This document shows, piece after piece, positions 14,070 to 24,795 of a DNA stretch of 64,000 nt. How positions within the stretch are numbered: the stretch's first letter is position 1; each line of letters starts with the position of its first letter. The stretch is from Hanleya hanleyi (taxonomy: Eukaryota > Mollusca > Polyplacophora > Lepidopleurida > Hanleyidae): contig JAVTVY010020603.1 in the NCBI GenBank assembly GCA_036873755.1, positions 1 to 64,000 on the forward strand, written 5' to 3'. The position numbers and the translations under genes were made by a program. A model generated the notes under the pieces. The model saw only the letters and a list, made by a program, of their open reading frames with translations, did no database searches and was not told where the DNA came from.

Positions 14070-14297
14070 GGCCTCAAGTTCCTGTTGTCTCACGGGATAG
14101 CTCTCATGTGGTTTCAGCGCACACAGTGAGCAAAAGGTTCGCAGATTTGATTCCAGTTCCCACAGAACACCTTCTTTGAGATAATGTGATCTTTCATGTG
14201 TCCGCTGGTTCGCATAAAAATCACCATTTTTTACAAGCCATGTGAATATAAGATGCGTTTCATTGGCCAGTCGAATAAAATGGCTGAGCTGTTACCT
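14070..14297 (+). repeat. Dispersed repeat, copy 1
   Basis: Matches 52020-52245 over about 220 bp with scattered differences and small indels. Shared blocks include GCTCTCATGTGGTTTCAG, CACACAGTGAGCAAAAGGTT, AAGATGCGTTTCATTGGC and GTCGAATAAAATGGCTGAGC. Both copies have a short GAGGC/GCCTC-type inverted motif a few tens of bases downstream. Family not identified. Confidence 0.8.
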
Positions 14298-14803
14298 TAT
14301 GTCATGTAAGGATTTCACTTCTCAATGCAAGAATTCTCAAACAAGATAGATATTTTGCTCGGGCCCTCGCGAGGCGAAAATCTCGGGGTGCCCATAGTTC
14401 CCCACTCGGACAGTTCCCCACTGGACGGTTCCCCACTTGGACATTTCCCCACCATGCCCACTCCATCTTTAACCCAGAAAATGAAAATATCATTTAAGGT
14501 AGAAAAAACCCCCACACACATACCCAATAATATCTCATTAACATGGAAATCTTATACAGAATGCAATAGTGACTCACTCTCACTTTATTGGGAAAATAGA
14601 GAAGAGACAGAGTCTATTCTCTATTTTTCCTGTATTCAAATAAAATAGCATTTGCTTTGACTACTGGGAAATACATAAAATTGTGTGAGACTCACTGGTT
14701 CAAAATATACTCTCTCAGGTTAAATGATCGGGTGAAGAGAAAATAGACTCCCCAGTTTACTCAGCTGAAGTCACAGTTTTAGCTCTTAGTATTCTTTCTT
14801 CGG
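14298..14803. other. Intron sequence with no gene seen
   Basis: No coding sequence supported. The only structure noticed is a short degenerate tandem run of TTCCCCAC about every 16 bases at 14397-14452. Confidence 0.6.
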
Positions 14804-15907
14804 GAAATATTGTGGGTTAAGAGTGTAGAGGAAATATTGTGGGTTAAGGGTGTGGAGGAAATATTGTGGGTTAAGAGTGTAGAGGAAATATTGTGGGTTA
14901 CGGGTGTAGAGGAAATATTGTAGGTTAAGGGTGTAGAGGAAATATTGTGGGTTAAGGGTGTAGAGGAAATATTGTGGGTTAAGGGTGTAGAGGACATATT
15001 GTGGGTTAAGGGTGTAGAGGAAATATTGTGGGTTAAGGGTGTGGAGGAAATGTTAGTTAAGGGTGTAGAGGAAATAATGTGTTAAGGTGTAGTGAAAATA
15101 TTGTGGGCTATGTGAGAAATACTGGGGTTAAGGGTGTAGAGGATAAATAATAGGTTATGTGAGAAATATTGTGGGTTAAGGTAGAGGAAATATTAGTTAA
15201 GGTGTAGAGGAAATATTGTGGGTTGGAAGGGTGGAGGAAGACAGGCTAAGGTGTAGAGGACATATTGTGAGTTAAGGGTGTAGAGGAAATATTGTGGGTT
15301 AAGGGTGTAGAGGAAATATTGTGGGTTAATGTATAGAGGAAATATTGTGGGTTAAGGGTGTAGAGAAAATATTGTGGGTTAAGGGTGTAGAGGAAATATT
15401 GTGGGTTAAGGGTGTAGAGGAAATATTGTGGGTTAAGGGTGTAGAGGAAATATTGTGGGTTAAGGGTTCTAGAGGAAATATTGTGGGTTAAGGATGTAGA
15501 GGAAATATTGTGGGTTAAGGGTGTAGAGGAAATATTGTGGGTTAAGGGTGTAGAGGAAATATTGTGGGTTAAGGGTGTAGAGGACATATTGTGGGTTAAG
15601 GGTGTAGAGGAAATATTGTGGGTTAAGGGTGTAGAGGAAATATTGTGGGTTAATGTGTAGAGGAAATATTGTGGGTTAAGGGTGTAGAGAAAATATTGTG
15701 GGTTAAGGGTGTAGAGGAAATATTGTGGGTTAAGGGTGTAGAGGAAATATTGTGGGTTAAGGGTGTAGAGGAAATATTGTGGGTTAAGGGTGTAGAGGAA
15801 ATATTGTGGGTTAAGGGTGTAGAGGAAATATTGTGGGTTATGGGTGTAGAGGACATATTGTGGGTTAGGGGTGTAGAGGAAATATTGTGGGTTAAGGGTG
15901 TAGAGGA
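14804..15907. repeat. 27-bp minisatellite, array A
   Basis: Unit GAAATATTGTGGGTTAAGGG plus TGTAGAG; the 27-bp period is seen at 15721 and 15748. About 40 units, degenerate at 15050-15250 and regular elsewhere. Since 27 is divisible by three, long frames stay open on both strands (nine-residue repeats such as STPLTHNIS on the minus strand). I regard these as by-products of the period. GGGTTAAGGG resembles but is not the telomere repeat. Confidence 0.93.
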
Positions 15908-17076
15908 CGTCCATTTCCCTGCTCTTATGGGGCAATACATGGCTTGTCGAATTTTTCAAAACAAGCTGAATTTCCCAACAAAAGTAACCAGACCTCTCAA
16001 AATGGGATAAAAACCAACAAAAGTCGGACTCAGCAGAACTATGTGTTCTACTGGTGGTTTGATAGGACTGCCCAAAAAGTTGGCATTTCAGATTCAACGG
16101 TTGGATGGTGAAAAATGCTCATGAGGTCAAAAATTATGCCTTTGGAATCCACCAAAATTCACTCTTATTAGTCACTTTCAACAAAAAGATGCATTTGACT
16201 GCCATATATTGTAACTCCCCATTTTTGTCCCCCGCCGAATACCGGAGGGGGACATGGGGATTTCCCTGCGTTCGTCATTCCGTCGTTCTGTCTTTCCATC
16301 ATTCCGTCGTTCTGTCTTTCCATCATTCCGTCGTTCTGTCTTTCCATCATTCCGTCGTTTCGTCACACTTGTGACCGCAATAACTCAAAAACTATTTGTC
16401 CGATTAACATCAAACTTGGACAGTGGACTGGTATGAGTGGGAGAATGGCTGGGATTGTTTTTCAGCAACCTGCGTAATCCAATATGGCAGCCGAGTTCTT
16501 GACCCGATTCAGCCATGCTACCTGAATTTGTGACTGTCATAACTCAAAAACAATTTTTCTGATTGATATATCAATCTTTGACAGTGGGTTGGTATGGGTT
16601 AGCGCTAGGATAGCTGGGATTGTTTTTCAAAAACCAGTTTTTCAACACTGCTCCATCTTCCCATATGGCATGACAACAGAAGTGCAAGGATATCTTCTTT
16701 TTCTTTCGGATGATATCATTCTCAGAGACTATTATTTTCTTCCTGAAATGCGTAATATTGATCAAATTGTTATTTATAATTGATTATGATCCGAATTTCT
16801 TAATATCTAGTATACAATTAAATGCCTTGGAACTGAACTATATTTTTGCCGACATGCTACCAGTCCACCCACTCACCTGATGCCGGGTCATATTAATCCA
16901 TAAATACAACTAGTCGATCAATGGAATTGAATGTCACTGATACGACCATTCTGCCGATTGACACAGAAAATATCACCAAACTTGGAACTAAAAAACATTG
17001 AATCTGGTAAACCAAATACCTTAAAAACATACTTTTGACATCTGTCCTCTTAAATTTAGTGACTTCCAGTATCTCC
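15908..17076 (+). repeat. 1.17-kb body of a tandem duplication, copy 1
   Basis: Near-identical to 18011-19184, differing by few substitutions, an 8-base insertion (TTTGATC region near 18170) and a 3-base deletion. Each body is preceded by a 27-bp minisatellite, so the duplicated unit is array plus body, about 2.1 kb. The body contains a hairpin (CCCCCGCCGAATACCGGAGG at 16229), a short TTCCGTCGTTCTGTCTTTCC minisatellite and the line AATAACTCAAAAACTATTTG, the same order of parts as the pearl-like elements elsewhere in the window. Confidence 0.9.
16216..16400 (+). mobile_element. Hairpin plus CGTTC microsatellite unit (pearl-like family A), copy 1
   Basis: CCCCC and GGAGGGGG arms at 16229-16254 form a hairpin, followed by three to four copies of a 20-22-bp CATTCCGTCGTTCTGTCTTTC unit and then AATAACTCAAAAACTATTTG. 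An equivalent copy is at 18324-18508. Assignment rests on shared architecture with the other pearl-like copies, not on sequence identity with them. Confidence 0.5.
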
Positions 17077-17078
17077 AA

Positions 17079-18010
17079 TATATTAAGGGTGTAGAGGAAA
17101 TATTGTGGGTTAAGGGTGTAGAGGAAATATTGTGGGTTAAGGGTGTAGAGGAAATATTGTGGGTTAAGGATGTAGAGGACATATTGTGGGTTAAAGGTGT
17201 AGAGGAAATATTGTGGGCTAAGGGTATTGTGGGTTAAGGGTGTAGAGGAAATATTGTGGGTTAAGGGTTCTAGAGGAAATATTGTGGGTTAAGGATGTAG
17301 AGGAAATATTGTGGGTTAAGGGTGTAGAGGAAATATTGTGGGTTAAGGGTGTAGAGGAAATATTGTGGGTTAAGGGTGTAGAGGACATATTGTGGGTTAA
17401 GGGTGTAGAGGAAATATTGTGGGTTAAGGGTGTGGAGGAAATGTTGTGGGTTAAGGGTGTAGAGGAAATATTGTGGGTTAAGGGTGTAGTGGAAATATTG
17501 TGGGCTAAGGGTGTAGAGGAAATATTGTGGGTTAAGGGTGTAGAGGACATAAATATTGTGGGTTAAGGGTGTAGAGGAAATATTGTGGGTTAAGGGTGTA
17601 GAGGAAATATTGTGGGTTAAGGGTGTAGAGGAAATATTGTGGGTTAAGGGTGTAGAGGAAATATTGTGGGTTAAGGGTGTAGAGGAAATATTGTGGGTTA
17701 AGGGTGTAGAGGACATATTGTGGGTTAAGGGTGTAGAGGAAATATTGTGGGTTAAGGGTGTAGAGGAAATATTGTGGGTTAAGGGTGTAGAGGAAATATT
17801 GTGGGTTAAGGGTGTAGAGGAAATATTGTGGGGTTAGGATGTAGAGGAAATATTGTGGGTTAAGGGTGTAGAGGAAATATTGTGGGTTAAGGGTGTTGAG
17901 GACATATTGTGGGTTAAGGGTGTAGAGGAAATATTGTGGGTTAAGGGTGTAGAGGACATATTGTGGGTTAAGGGTGTAGAGGAAATATTGTGGGTTAAGG
18001 GTGTAGAGGA
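17079..18010. repeat. 27-bp minisatellite, array B
   Basis: Same unit as array A, about 34 copies, directly following body copy 1 and leading into body copy 2. Shared variant units (GGGTTCTAGAGG at 15466 and 17267, followed by AAGGATGTAGAGG) show that B is a copy of A rather than an independent expansion. Confidence 0.93.
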
Positions 18011-19184
18011 CGTCCATTTCTCTGCTCTTATGGGGCAATACATGGCTTGTCGAATTTTTCAAAACAAGCTGAATTTCCCAACAAAAGTAACCAGACCTCT
18101 CAAAATGGGATAAAAACCAACAAAAGTCGGACTCAGCAGAACTATGTGTTCTACTGGTGGTTCGATAGTTTGATCGGACTGCCCAAAAAGTTGGCATTTC
18201 AGATTCAACGGTTGGATGGTGAAAAATGCTCATGAGGTCAAAAATTATGCCTTTGGAATCCACCAAAATTCACTCTTATTCACTTTCAACAAAAAGATGC
18301 ATTTGACTGCCATATATTGTAACTCCCCATTTTTGTCCCCCGCCGAATACCGGAGGGGGACATGGGGATTTCCCTGCGTTCGTCATTCCGTCGTTCTGTC
18401 TTTCCATCATTCCGTCGTTCTGTCTTTCCATCATTCCATCGTTCTGTCTTTCCATCATTCCGTCGTTTCGTCACACTTGTGACCGCAATAACTCAAAAAC
18501 TATTTGTCCGATTAACATCAAACTTGGACAGTGGACTGGTATGAGTGGGAGAATGGCTGGGATTGTTTTTCAGCAACCTGCGTAATCCAATATGGCAGCC
18601 GAGTTCTTGACCCGATTCAGCCATGCTACCTGAATTTGTGACTGTCATAACTCAAAAACAATTTTTCTGATTGATATATCAATCTTTGACAGTGGGTTGG
18701 TATGGGTTAGCGCTAGGATAGCTGGGATTGTTTTTCAAAAACCAGTTTTTCAACACTGCTCCATCTTCCCATATGGCATGACAACAGAAGTGCAAGGATA
18801 TCTTCTTTTTCTTTCGGATGATATCATTCTCAGAGATTATTATTTTCTTCCTGAAATGCGTAATATTGATCAAATTGTTATTTATAATTGATTATGATCC
18901 GAATTTCTTAATATCTAGTATACAATTAAATGCCTTGGAACTGAACTATATTTTTGCCGACATGCTACCAGTCCACCCACTCACCTGATGCCGGGTCATA
19001 TTAATCCATAAATACAACTAGTCGATCAATGGAATTGAATGTCACTGATACGACCATTCTGCCGATTGACACAGAAAATATCACCAAACTTGGAACTAAA
19101 AAACATTGAATCTGGTAAACCAAATACCTTAAAAACATACTTTTGACATCTGTCCTCTTAAAGTTAGTGACTTCCAATATCTCC
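18011..19184 (+). repeat. 1.17-kb body of a tandem duplication, copy 2
   Basis: Second copy of 15908-17076; identity ends at ATCTCC (19179-19184), after which the sequence is unique. Contains the same hairpin and CGTTC minisatellite at 18337-18475. Confidence 0.9.
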
Positions 19185-19889
19185 TGTCGGTGTTTTTATC
19201 TGCCACATCTGGCGAAAAGCTATGCGGTATCGTTTGTTATTGTATTGGATTCACAGTCACGTAAAACCTAGGCGTGCACGAACACGAAACATAGAATCAA
19301 TATTTTCCGCCTAAGAGAAAAAATTAAAGAAAACTAGTTAGCAATGTAGACCTTGTTTTACTTATTTATGGCGTTACAAAGGGACACTTTACCTCAATGT
19401 CACTTGCATACTTCAGAGGATTAACCTGACAAGAAATATTTCTTGGTACCTTTAAGGAAATGTTTCACATATAGATGAACTGATTGATTCACTACAGTGA
19501 ACTTGGTACCTAACTGGAAAATTCATTTAAATGTTCCAAATTGTCCCCACACCAGAGTTAGATACAGGGTCTCCCAGCATCCTTAAAAAGGACACAACTA
19601 TAAAATCAAATGACCATTTTTCCACAAAATCAAATGACTTTATTTTAGAAAACTCATAGATTAAAGTGAATATCAGGGGCAAAAGGCACAGTAGTTTGTG
19701 TAAAACACTCAAAGAACACAAACTGACAATGTGTTGGCATGTTCAACACCATTTGAGTGATATTAGCCATTTTGCAAAATTACAGTTTTTTCAAATAACG
19801 ACAAAGCTATTTTCAAACAAGGACTTTGCCGAAAATCCTGCATCTAACCCTGCCACACACCCATATACTTTTTTGATGAAAAATTGTTG
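19185..19889. other. Intron sequence with no gene seen
   Basis: AT-rich; no exon or repeat family supported here. Confidence 0.5.
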
Positions 19890-20358
19890 TAAGAGGCTAT
19901 ATTTGACATTAAATAGCAGTTTACTGTTTCTGGGATGGTCAAAGTTTAAAAAACATAAACGTGAAATCCTCCGTGACCTGCTGACCCATGACATCGGAGT
20001 CTGATTACGATCATTTACAGTGAGCGCTCAAAGCAACTCCAACAGCGTCACAAAGCTAAAACGTTGACGACATGATGAAGTCGTCATACCCAATTGTTGT
20101 GCAATGCATGTCACAATAGGATGAAGGAAACAACAGATTAGTCAATATTATATGACATTATCGTAATCAGACTCTGACATCACGGGTCAGAGGTTACGGC
20201 TACAATACGTTTTTCATCTTATCTGTTTTATTGTGTTCAAAAATCCAAATTTATGTCATTTTTCATAGAAAAAAACCCCCATCAACTTGCCGTTCACACT
20301 GCTTCTCTGTATTTTTTCGTGCAAAGTGTATAGGGGGTATATGGAAGAACCTTCAACT
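19890..20358 (+). repeat. Dispersed 0.5-kb repeat, copy 1, with internal inverted repeat
   Basis: Aligns by eye with 30285-30780. Shared blocks include CAGCGTCACAAAGCTAAAAC, CCCAATTGTTGTGCAA, and the series CATAGAAAAAA, ATCAACTTG, GCTTCTCTGT, TGGAAGAACCTT-like. It also has an inverted pair: 19980-20012 (TGACCCATGACATCGGAGTC onward) is close to the reverse complement of 20162-20193. Probably a non-autonomous DNA element. It ends about 25 bp before the exon 2 acceptor. Confidence 0.75.
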
Positions 20359-20382
20359 AAATTTGACCTTTTGTTTCCTCAG

Positions 20383-20487
20383 TCACATGCTCCGAGTTAA
20401 AACCATGTTATCCTGGAGAGTGTGGCTTGAGTTCCGATACCTGCCAATGTAGCGATAACTTTGGAGGAAATCGCTGTGATACTATGG
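20383..20487 (+). CDS. Exon 2: second EGF-like domain
   Basis: Acceptor TTTGTTTCCTCAG ends at 20382; the donor is GTAAGT at 20488. Length 105 bp, phase 1 at both ends, so it joins exon 1 and exon 3 in frame. Six cysteines are spaced C-x5-C-x4-C-x6-C-x1-C-x8-C, with a CQCSDNFGGNRC C-terminal half, which is the EGF pattern. The last 17 bases plus the donor have been amplified into the minisatellite that follows, so the true donor is taken to be the first copy. Use of this first donor keeps the frame open into exon 3. Reading past it meets TAA seven codons after the Asp of the last CDTM. Confidence 0.9.
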
Positions 20488-21536
20488 GTAAGTATAATGT
20501 GTAAATGGCCGTGATACTATGGATGAGTATAATGTGTAAATGGCTGTGATACTATGGGTACATGTAAGTATAATGTGTAAATCGCTGTGATACTATGGGT
20601 AAGTATAATGTGTAAATGGCTGTGATACTATGGGTACATGTAAGTATAATGTGTAAATCGCTGTGATACTATGGATGAGTATAATGTGTAAATGGCTGTG
20701 ATACTATGGGTGAGTATAATGTGTAAATGGTTGTGATACTATGGGTACATGCAAGTATAATGTGTAAATGGCTGTGATACTATGGGTAAGTATAATGTGT
20801 AAATGGCTGTGATACTATGGGTACATGTAAGTATAATGTGTAAATCGCTGTGATACTATGGATGAGTATAATGTGTAAATGGCTGTGATACTATGGGTAA
20901 GTATAATGTGTAAATGGCTGTGATACTATGGGTACATGTAAGTATAATGTGTAAATGGCTGTGATACTATGGGTACATGTAAGTATAATGTGTAAATGGC
21001 TGTGATACTGTGGGTAAGTATAATGTGTAAATGGCTGTGATACTATGGGTACATGTAAGTATAATGTGTAAATGGCTGTGATACTATGGGTACATGTAAG
21101 TATAATGTGTAAATGGCTGTGATACTGTGGGTAAGTATAATGTGTAAATGGCTGTGATACTATGGGTACATGTAAGTATAATGTGTAAATGGCTGTGATA
21201 CTATGGGTAAGTATAATGTGTAAATGGCTGTGATACTATGGGTACATGTAAGTATAATGTGTAAATGGCTATGATACTATGGGTACATGCAAGTATAATG
21301 TGTAAATGGCTGTGATACTATGGGTACATGTAAGTATAATGTGTAAATGGCTGTGATACTATGGGTACATGTAAGTATAATGTGTAAATGGCTGTGATAC
21401 TATGGGTAAGTATAATGTGTAAATCGCTGTGATACTATGGGTACATGTAAGTATAATGTGTAAATGGCTGTGATACTATGGGTAAGTATAATGTGTAAAT
21501 CGCTGTGCTACAATGGGTAAGTACATGTATAATGTG
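20471..21536 (+). repeat. 35/41-bp minisatellite derived from the exon 2 splice donor
   Basis: Units of 35 bp (GTAAGTATAATGTGTAAATG plus GCTGTGATACTATGG) alternate irregularly with 41-bp units that carry an extra ACATGT before AAGTATAA. About 28 units. The first unit is exon 2's own 3' end (TCGCTGTGATACTATGG) plus intron start, so the array grew from the exon-intron boundary. Most units keep GTAAGT in a good donor context; a few have GATGAGTATAA instead. The codons CDTM are copied in each unit and are followed in frame by TAA. Confidence 0.95.
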
Positions 21537-21696
21537 TAGAGCTAACTTTTGAGAAAATCGCCTTTAGGCCTCTGTTAATTAATACTCTGCTTCTCATGAA
21601 CCATGCTTGCAAAAACAACATGCTGCACGTACATGAGCTAATAATTTATTATAAATTATCAGATACCACGAAGGTGAAGTTCCTCCTCCTCTTTTA

Positions 21697-21770
21697 TGGA
21701 AGCTGAGGTGGCTGAATGGTTTAGAACTCCTGCATTTACTGCTGGCACGCCTTCGAGTCCCGCACATTAC
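21697..21770 (+). repeat. tRNA-derived SINE head or tRNA pseudogene
   Basis: GAGGTGGCTGAATGGTTTAG resembles an A-box region and CCTTCGAGTCCCGC a B-box/T-loop, 40 bases apart, as in Leu/Ser-type tRNAs. The acceptor ends do not pair and the flanks look like repeat, so it is not a functional tRNA gene. Confidence 0.5.
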
Positions 21771-22574
21771 TGGCCTTGTTCCAGAGTTATGGCCATTTAT
21801 TGTCGACATCAATATATGCTACAGTACATTGTTGTCTGGATATGCTTAGTATATTGTAGATGTGCACAGCCAGGTTAGCTGTAAACCTGTTTCGATGACC
21901 CTTTATCCTCAGTGTTGCTACAATGACATGTACCGTACATTCTTGTAAAACCCCTCAATACTTGTTGAAGAAGTTTGATTTACAAAGTATACATGGATAA
22001 TTCATTCTCCCATTGTCAGAGTTTGTAACCTCCTAAACTGTCGGTATAACACCCTCTGACTGCACTGTGCAGAAAAACGCAGCTTGCATGCGCATTCAAT
22101 AAAAGGAGCATGTATCTGCTCATGGGAGAGATGGGATATACACCTAGTACATCTTGTAAAAGAATAAACAAGTTCTATGCTTAATTATTACACAAGAACA
22201 CATGGTACAATGTCTTGTATTGCTGTGACATGCTGAGCCTTAACCCCGCTCCGTTTACAAGCAGACGATGCTGATTGGACGAGACCCGTGCACACAAAAG
22301 TTGCACCATGATTTCAACCCCAGTGCAATCAGAGTGTATATCTGACAGTAGGAGGCATACAATCTGATGCCATGAGAATATGTGAATAATAATACTTAAT
22401 GCCGGCATGAGAGTCGAGAGCTTGTGCATTAAATATGTTTACGTGAAGTACAGCTCAGAAGTTTGTTTATTTCTGTAATCAACGAACCCACGTAGGAGTC
22501 CAAAACAGTATATCAACAATACATGTAGTATTATATGGGATCTGTCAGGTTTTACCCCACAGCCTGGAATGACG
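21771..22574. other. Intron sequence with no gene seen
   Basis: 21850-21900 resembles one piece of the 164-bp tandem unit at 27099-28110 (GATGTGCAC...CCAGGTT). Nothing else recognised. Confidence 0.5.
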
Positions 22575-22640
22575 GGTGGAGGGTGGGGGCATACAACCAT
22601 GGAATCTCTGATTTGCTTCTGTGCTATGTTTCATTTGAGT
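22575..22640 (+). mobile_element. Solo right end of the pearl-like family C
   Basis: GGGGGCATACAACCATGGAA followed by TCTCTGATTTGCTTC-type sequence matches the right ends at 33046, 54685 and 59867. No core repeats or left end are present next to it. Confidence 0.6.
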
Positions 22641-22730
22641 TTAATATAATACCGATACGTCATGGAGAACCTATTTGAACTTGTCTCCAACTTGAACATG
22701 TTAAAATTGTTTTCTCACAACTTTTTCCAG

Positions 22731-23027
22731 ATAACGATGACAGTAATATCCCAGAACTGACAACAGCATGGGCCGAGCTTTCAGAGGTTGATCGCAAAAG
22801 TAACATGGTGGATTATGCATTCCGCACAGATGTAACAGATCCCGACGACTCGAAAAACCTGCAAACTGTCTGGTGGAATTTTGACCGATACAATATCCTA
22901 GAAATCCACTGGGAAGGTAACAATGTGACACGCACGTTGCCTCCGATTCCAAGAGACTACATAAGGGCGGCAGAATTTGGAATTGCAGAAGCGAAAGTTG
23001 ACATTGTTCACAAGAAATTGAAATTTG
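22731..23027 (+). CDS. Exon 3: extracellular segment
   Basis: Acceptor CTTTTTCCAG ends at 22730; the donor GTTTGT starts at 23028. Length 297 bp, entry and exit phase 1. It codes for about 99 residues running from NDDSNIPELTTAW to HKKLKFG without a stop, with an N-glycosylation site (NNVT). Codon usage and charge pattern match the other exons. It is the same frame as the ATG at 22805, but that Met is internal. No named domain recognised; the hydrophobic/aromatic pattern (TVWWNFDRYNILEIHW) suggests beta structure. The donor is a weaker GTTTGT, fixed by phase agreement with exon 4. Confidence 0.82.
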
Positions 23028-23472
23028 GTTTGTATATATTTTCCCTATGTTCTAGTAATACATAGAAAATGTATCAATGTATCAATACTTGGAGGAATTT
23101 TTTGAAAAAAATGCAGGAATAACAATTTCTGGGATACTTAATTGCTAATATTTTCTAATTAATTAACAATTAATTGCCATATTTTCTGTGAAAAGATTGA
23201 ATTGGACCCTGTGCTTAGTCTGCAAGGTCAGTTTAGAGTATCTAAATCATACTTTTATTAGCAACAATGTTAGATATAGTTAATAGACTTGCTTTCAACA
23301 AAAAATGCTTCCTAGTTTACATGGTATGATGTGTAACTTGCGTGACAATTTTTTAACTTACGTGACACATCATGTAATTTGCACAACTTCACTCGTCTAA
23401 ATTTCTGACAGTTTGTTTTTTAACTAGTTCCTAGTGGATAAGAGATAGTTTCATTGATGGAAGAGTTTTTAA
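23028..23472. other. Intron sequence with no gene seen
   Basis: AT-rich, no feature supported. Confidence 0.5.
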
Positions 23473-23880
23473 CCCTCGTCCATTTTGGCCTAGTGGTATT
23501 GTCATCGCCATGTCCGTCCATTGCTGCATTTTAGGCAAAACCGCTTGAGACACAACCACAAAATTGTCAGACGTCTTTCGAAAGTGGCTGCTAAATTTTG
23601 GAAACTTCTTTATCTGGTTGTATTCTACAAGCCAGCAAAAAAATTATTCGTCTCGGCCCTTATTTTACAGAGTTATGACCCTTTTTGTGTATTAATCTAG
23701 ATATGATTTTGTGATGTATATTCTTGAATGTAGCTGTTATATCTGCAGAATCGATGATATTCTCTAAAAAGGACAATTCTGGATGATTAATACAGCCGTA
23801 ATATGTTGTACATTCTCGGCATACGGTGTATTTCTCAATTGCTCAGGGGAAGCCGCAGGGTTTTGTGATTACAAGCGTCT
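23473..23880 (+). mobile_element. Pearl-like element, family F, single-core copy
   Basis: Starts CCTCGTCCATTTTGGCCTAG with TGTCCGTCC soon after, has one core (GCTAAATTTTGGAAACTTCT ... GAGTTATGACCC), and ends with GTAATATGTTGTACATTCTC. The same core and end occur at 34490-35350, where the core is present four times. A left-end piece recurs at 62945-63060. Variable core number is a pearl-type property. Confidence 0.65.
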
Positions 23881-24611
23881 AGTCTGTCATTCATAATTCA
23901 GCCGTTGTCCATTAAAGAATATCTGCGTCCATAATCCAAAGACCTATTCCATATAACAGTATTAGCACCAAATTCAAAAAGACAATCATAGTACATTACA
24001 TAAACATAAGCTAGTTTCCTGCAAGAGAGAACAGTTTTCAATGATGCCGACAAGACATCAGGATGTTCCAAAAATATAAAATCTGTATCGCTGATCAGTA
24101 TTCTTAATTCATAATAATCGTTGCAAAGTTGTCATCTAGAGAATGATGTATCTCAGTCACGCTTTGATTGTGACTGTTCATATGAGCACCATGAGGATCT
24201 TCAACTACATGGGTTCATACGGCTCCTAGCCCTGGGTTACTGAGTCTCACCTTCATGTTTTTATACACCTGCCAAAAGGCGGACGTATTATGTGATGGCG
24301 GTTTCCGTCCGTGTGTCCGTGTGTCCGTCCGTCCATCTGTCCGTCCCTCGTGTCCGGTCTATATCTGGGACAGTTTTCTATCTACAGTTCAAATTTTTGG
24401 TGAGTGGATACCCTACAGGGAGACAATGTGTCGCGTACCAAAATCAAGGTCGAGGTCAGAGGTCAAAGGTCACTGGCCTCAAAAACAGGAAAGCACTGAA
24501 GTGTTCGTGTCCGGTCTATATCTGTGAACGTTTTCTATCCAAAGTTGCCATTTTTTGTGAGTGGATACACTAGGTGGAGACAATGTGTCGCATACTAAAA
24601 TTGATGTCGGG

Positions 24612-24636
24612 GTCAGAGGTCAGAGGTCAAAGGTCA
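24612..24636 (+). promoter_or_regulatory. Cluster of AGGTCA half-sites with one-base spacing (DR1-like)
   Basis: GGGTCA at 24610-24615 and AGGTCA at 24617-24622, 24624-24629 and 24631-24636, each one base apart. A similar run is at 24447-24472. Such direct repeats are bound by RXR/HNF4-class nuclear receptors; activity here is not shown and the motif belongs to the transposon core. Confidence 0.4.
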
Positions 24637-24734
24637 GTGTGACCGAAAAATCAGGAAATCATTACAAATTTCAAACTTTTTGCGAGTGGATTCAATAGGG
24701 GGTAATGAAGTGTTGCATACCAAAAAAAATGTCG

Positions 24735-24795
24735 CTGTATAGCTGAAATATTGCTGAATGCGACGTTAAACCTTAATTCTCTCTCTGTCTCTCCC
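24735..24795 (+). repeat. tRNA-SINE tail
   Basis: TATAGCTGAAATATTGCTGA followed by ATGCGACGTTAAACC and a TCTC run; this is the conserved 3' part of SINEs common in molluscs. The same tail in reverse orientation is at 50310-50365. Confidence 0.75.

Noticed and set aside
13896..14129. 77-codon ORF starting with ATG at 13896
   Set aside because: It overlaps EGF exon 1 in another frame and runs past the splice donor; the six-cysteine frame is the coding one.
14804..18010. Interstitial telomere repeat
   Set aside because: GGGTTAAGGG occurs once per 27-bp unit; there is no run of TTAGGG.
15246..18266. Minus-strand frames of 150-280 codons (STPLTHNIS-type repeats)
   Set aside because: They are the 27-bp minisatellite read in frame; both strands are open and no splice or start context supports them.
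21697..21770. Functional tRNA gene
   Set aside because: A- and B-box-like parts are present but arms do not pair and there is no clean acceptor stem.
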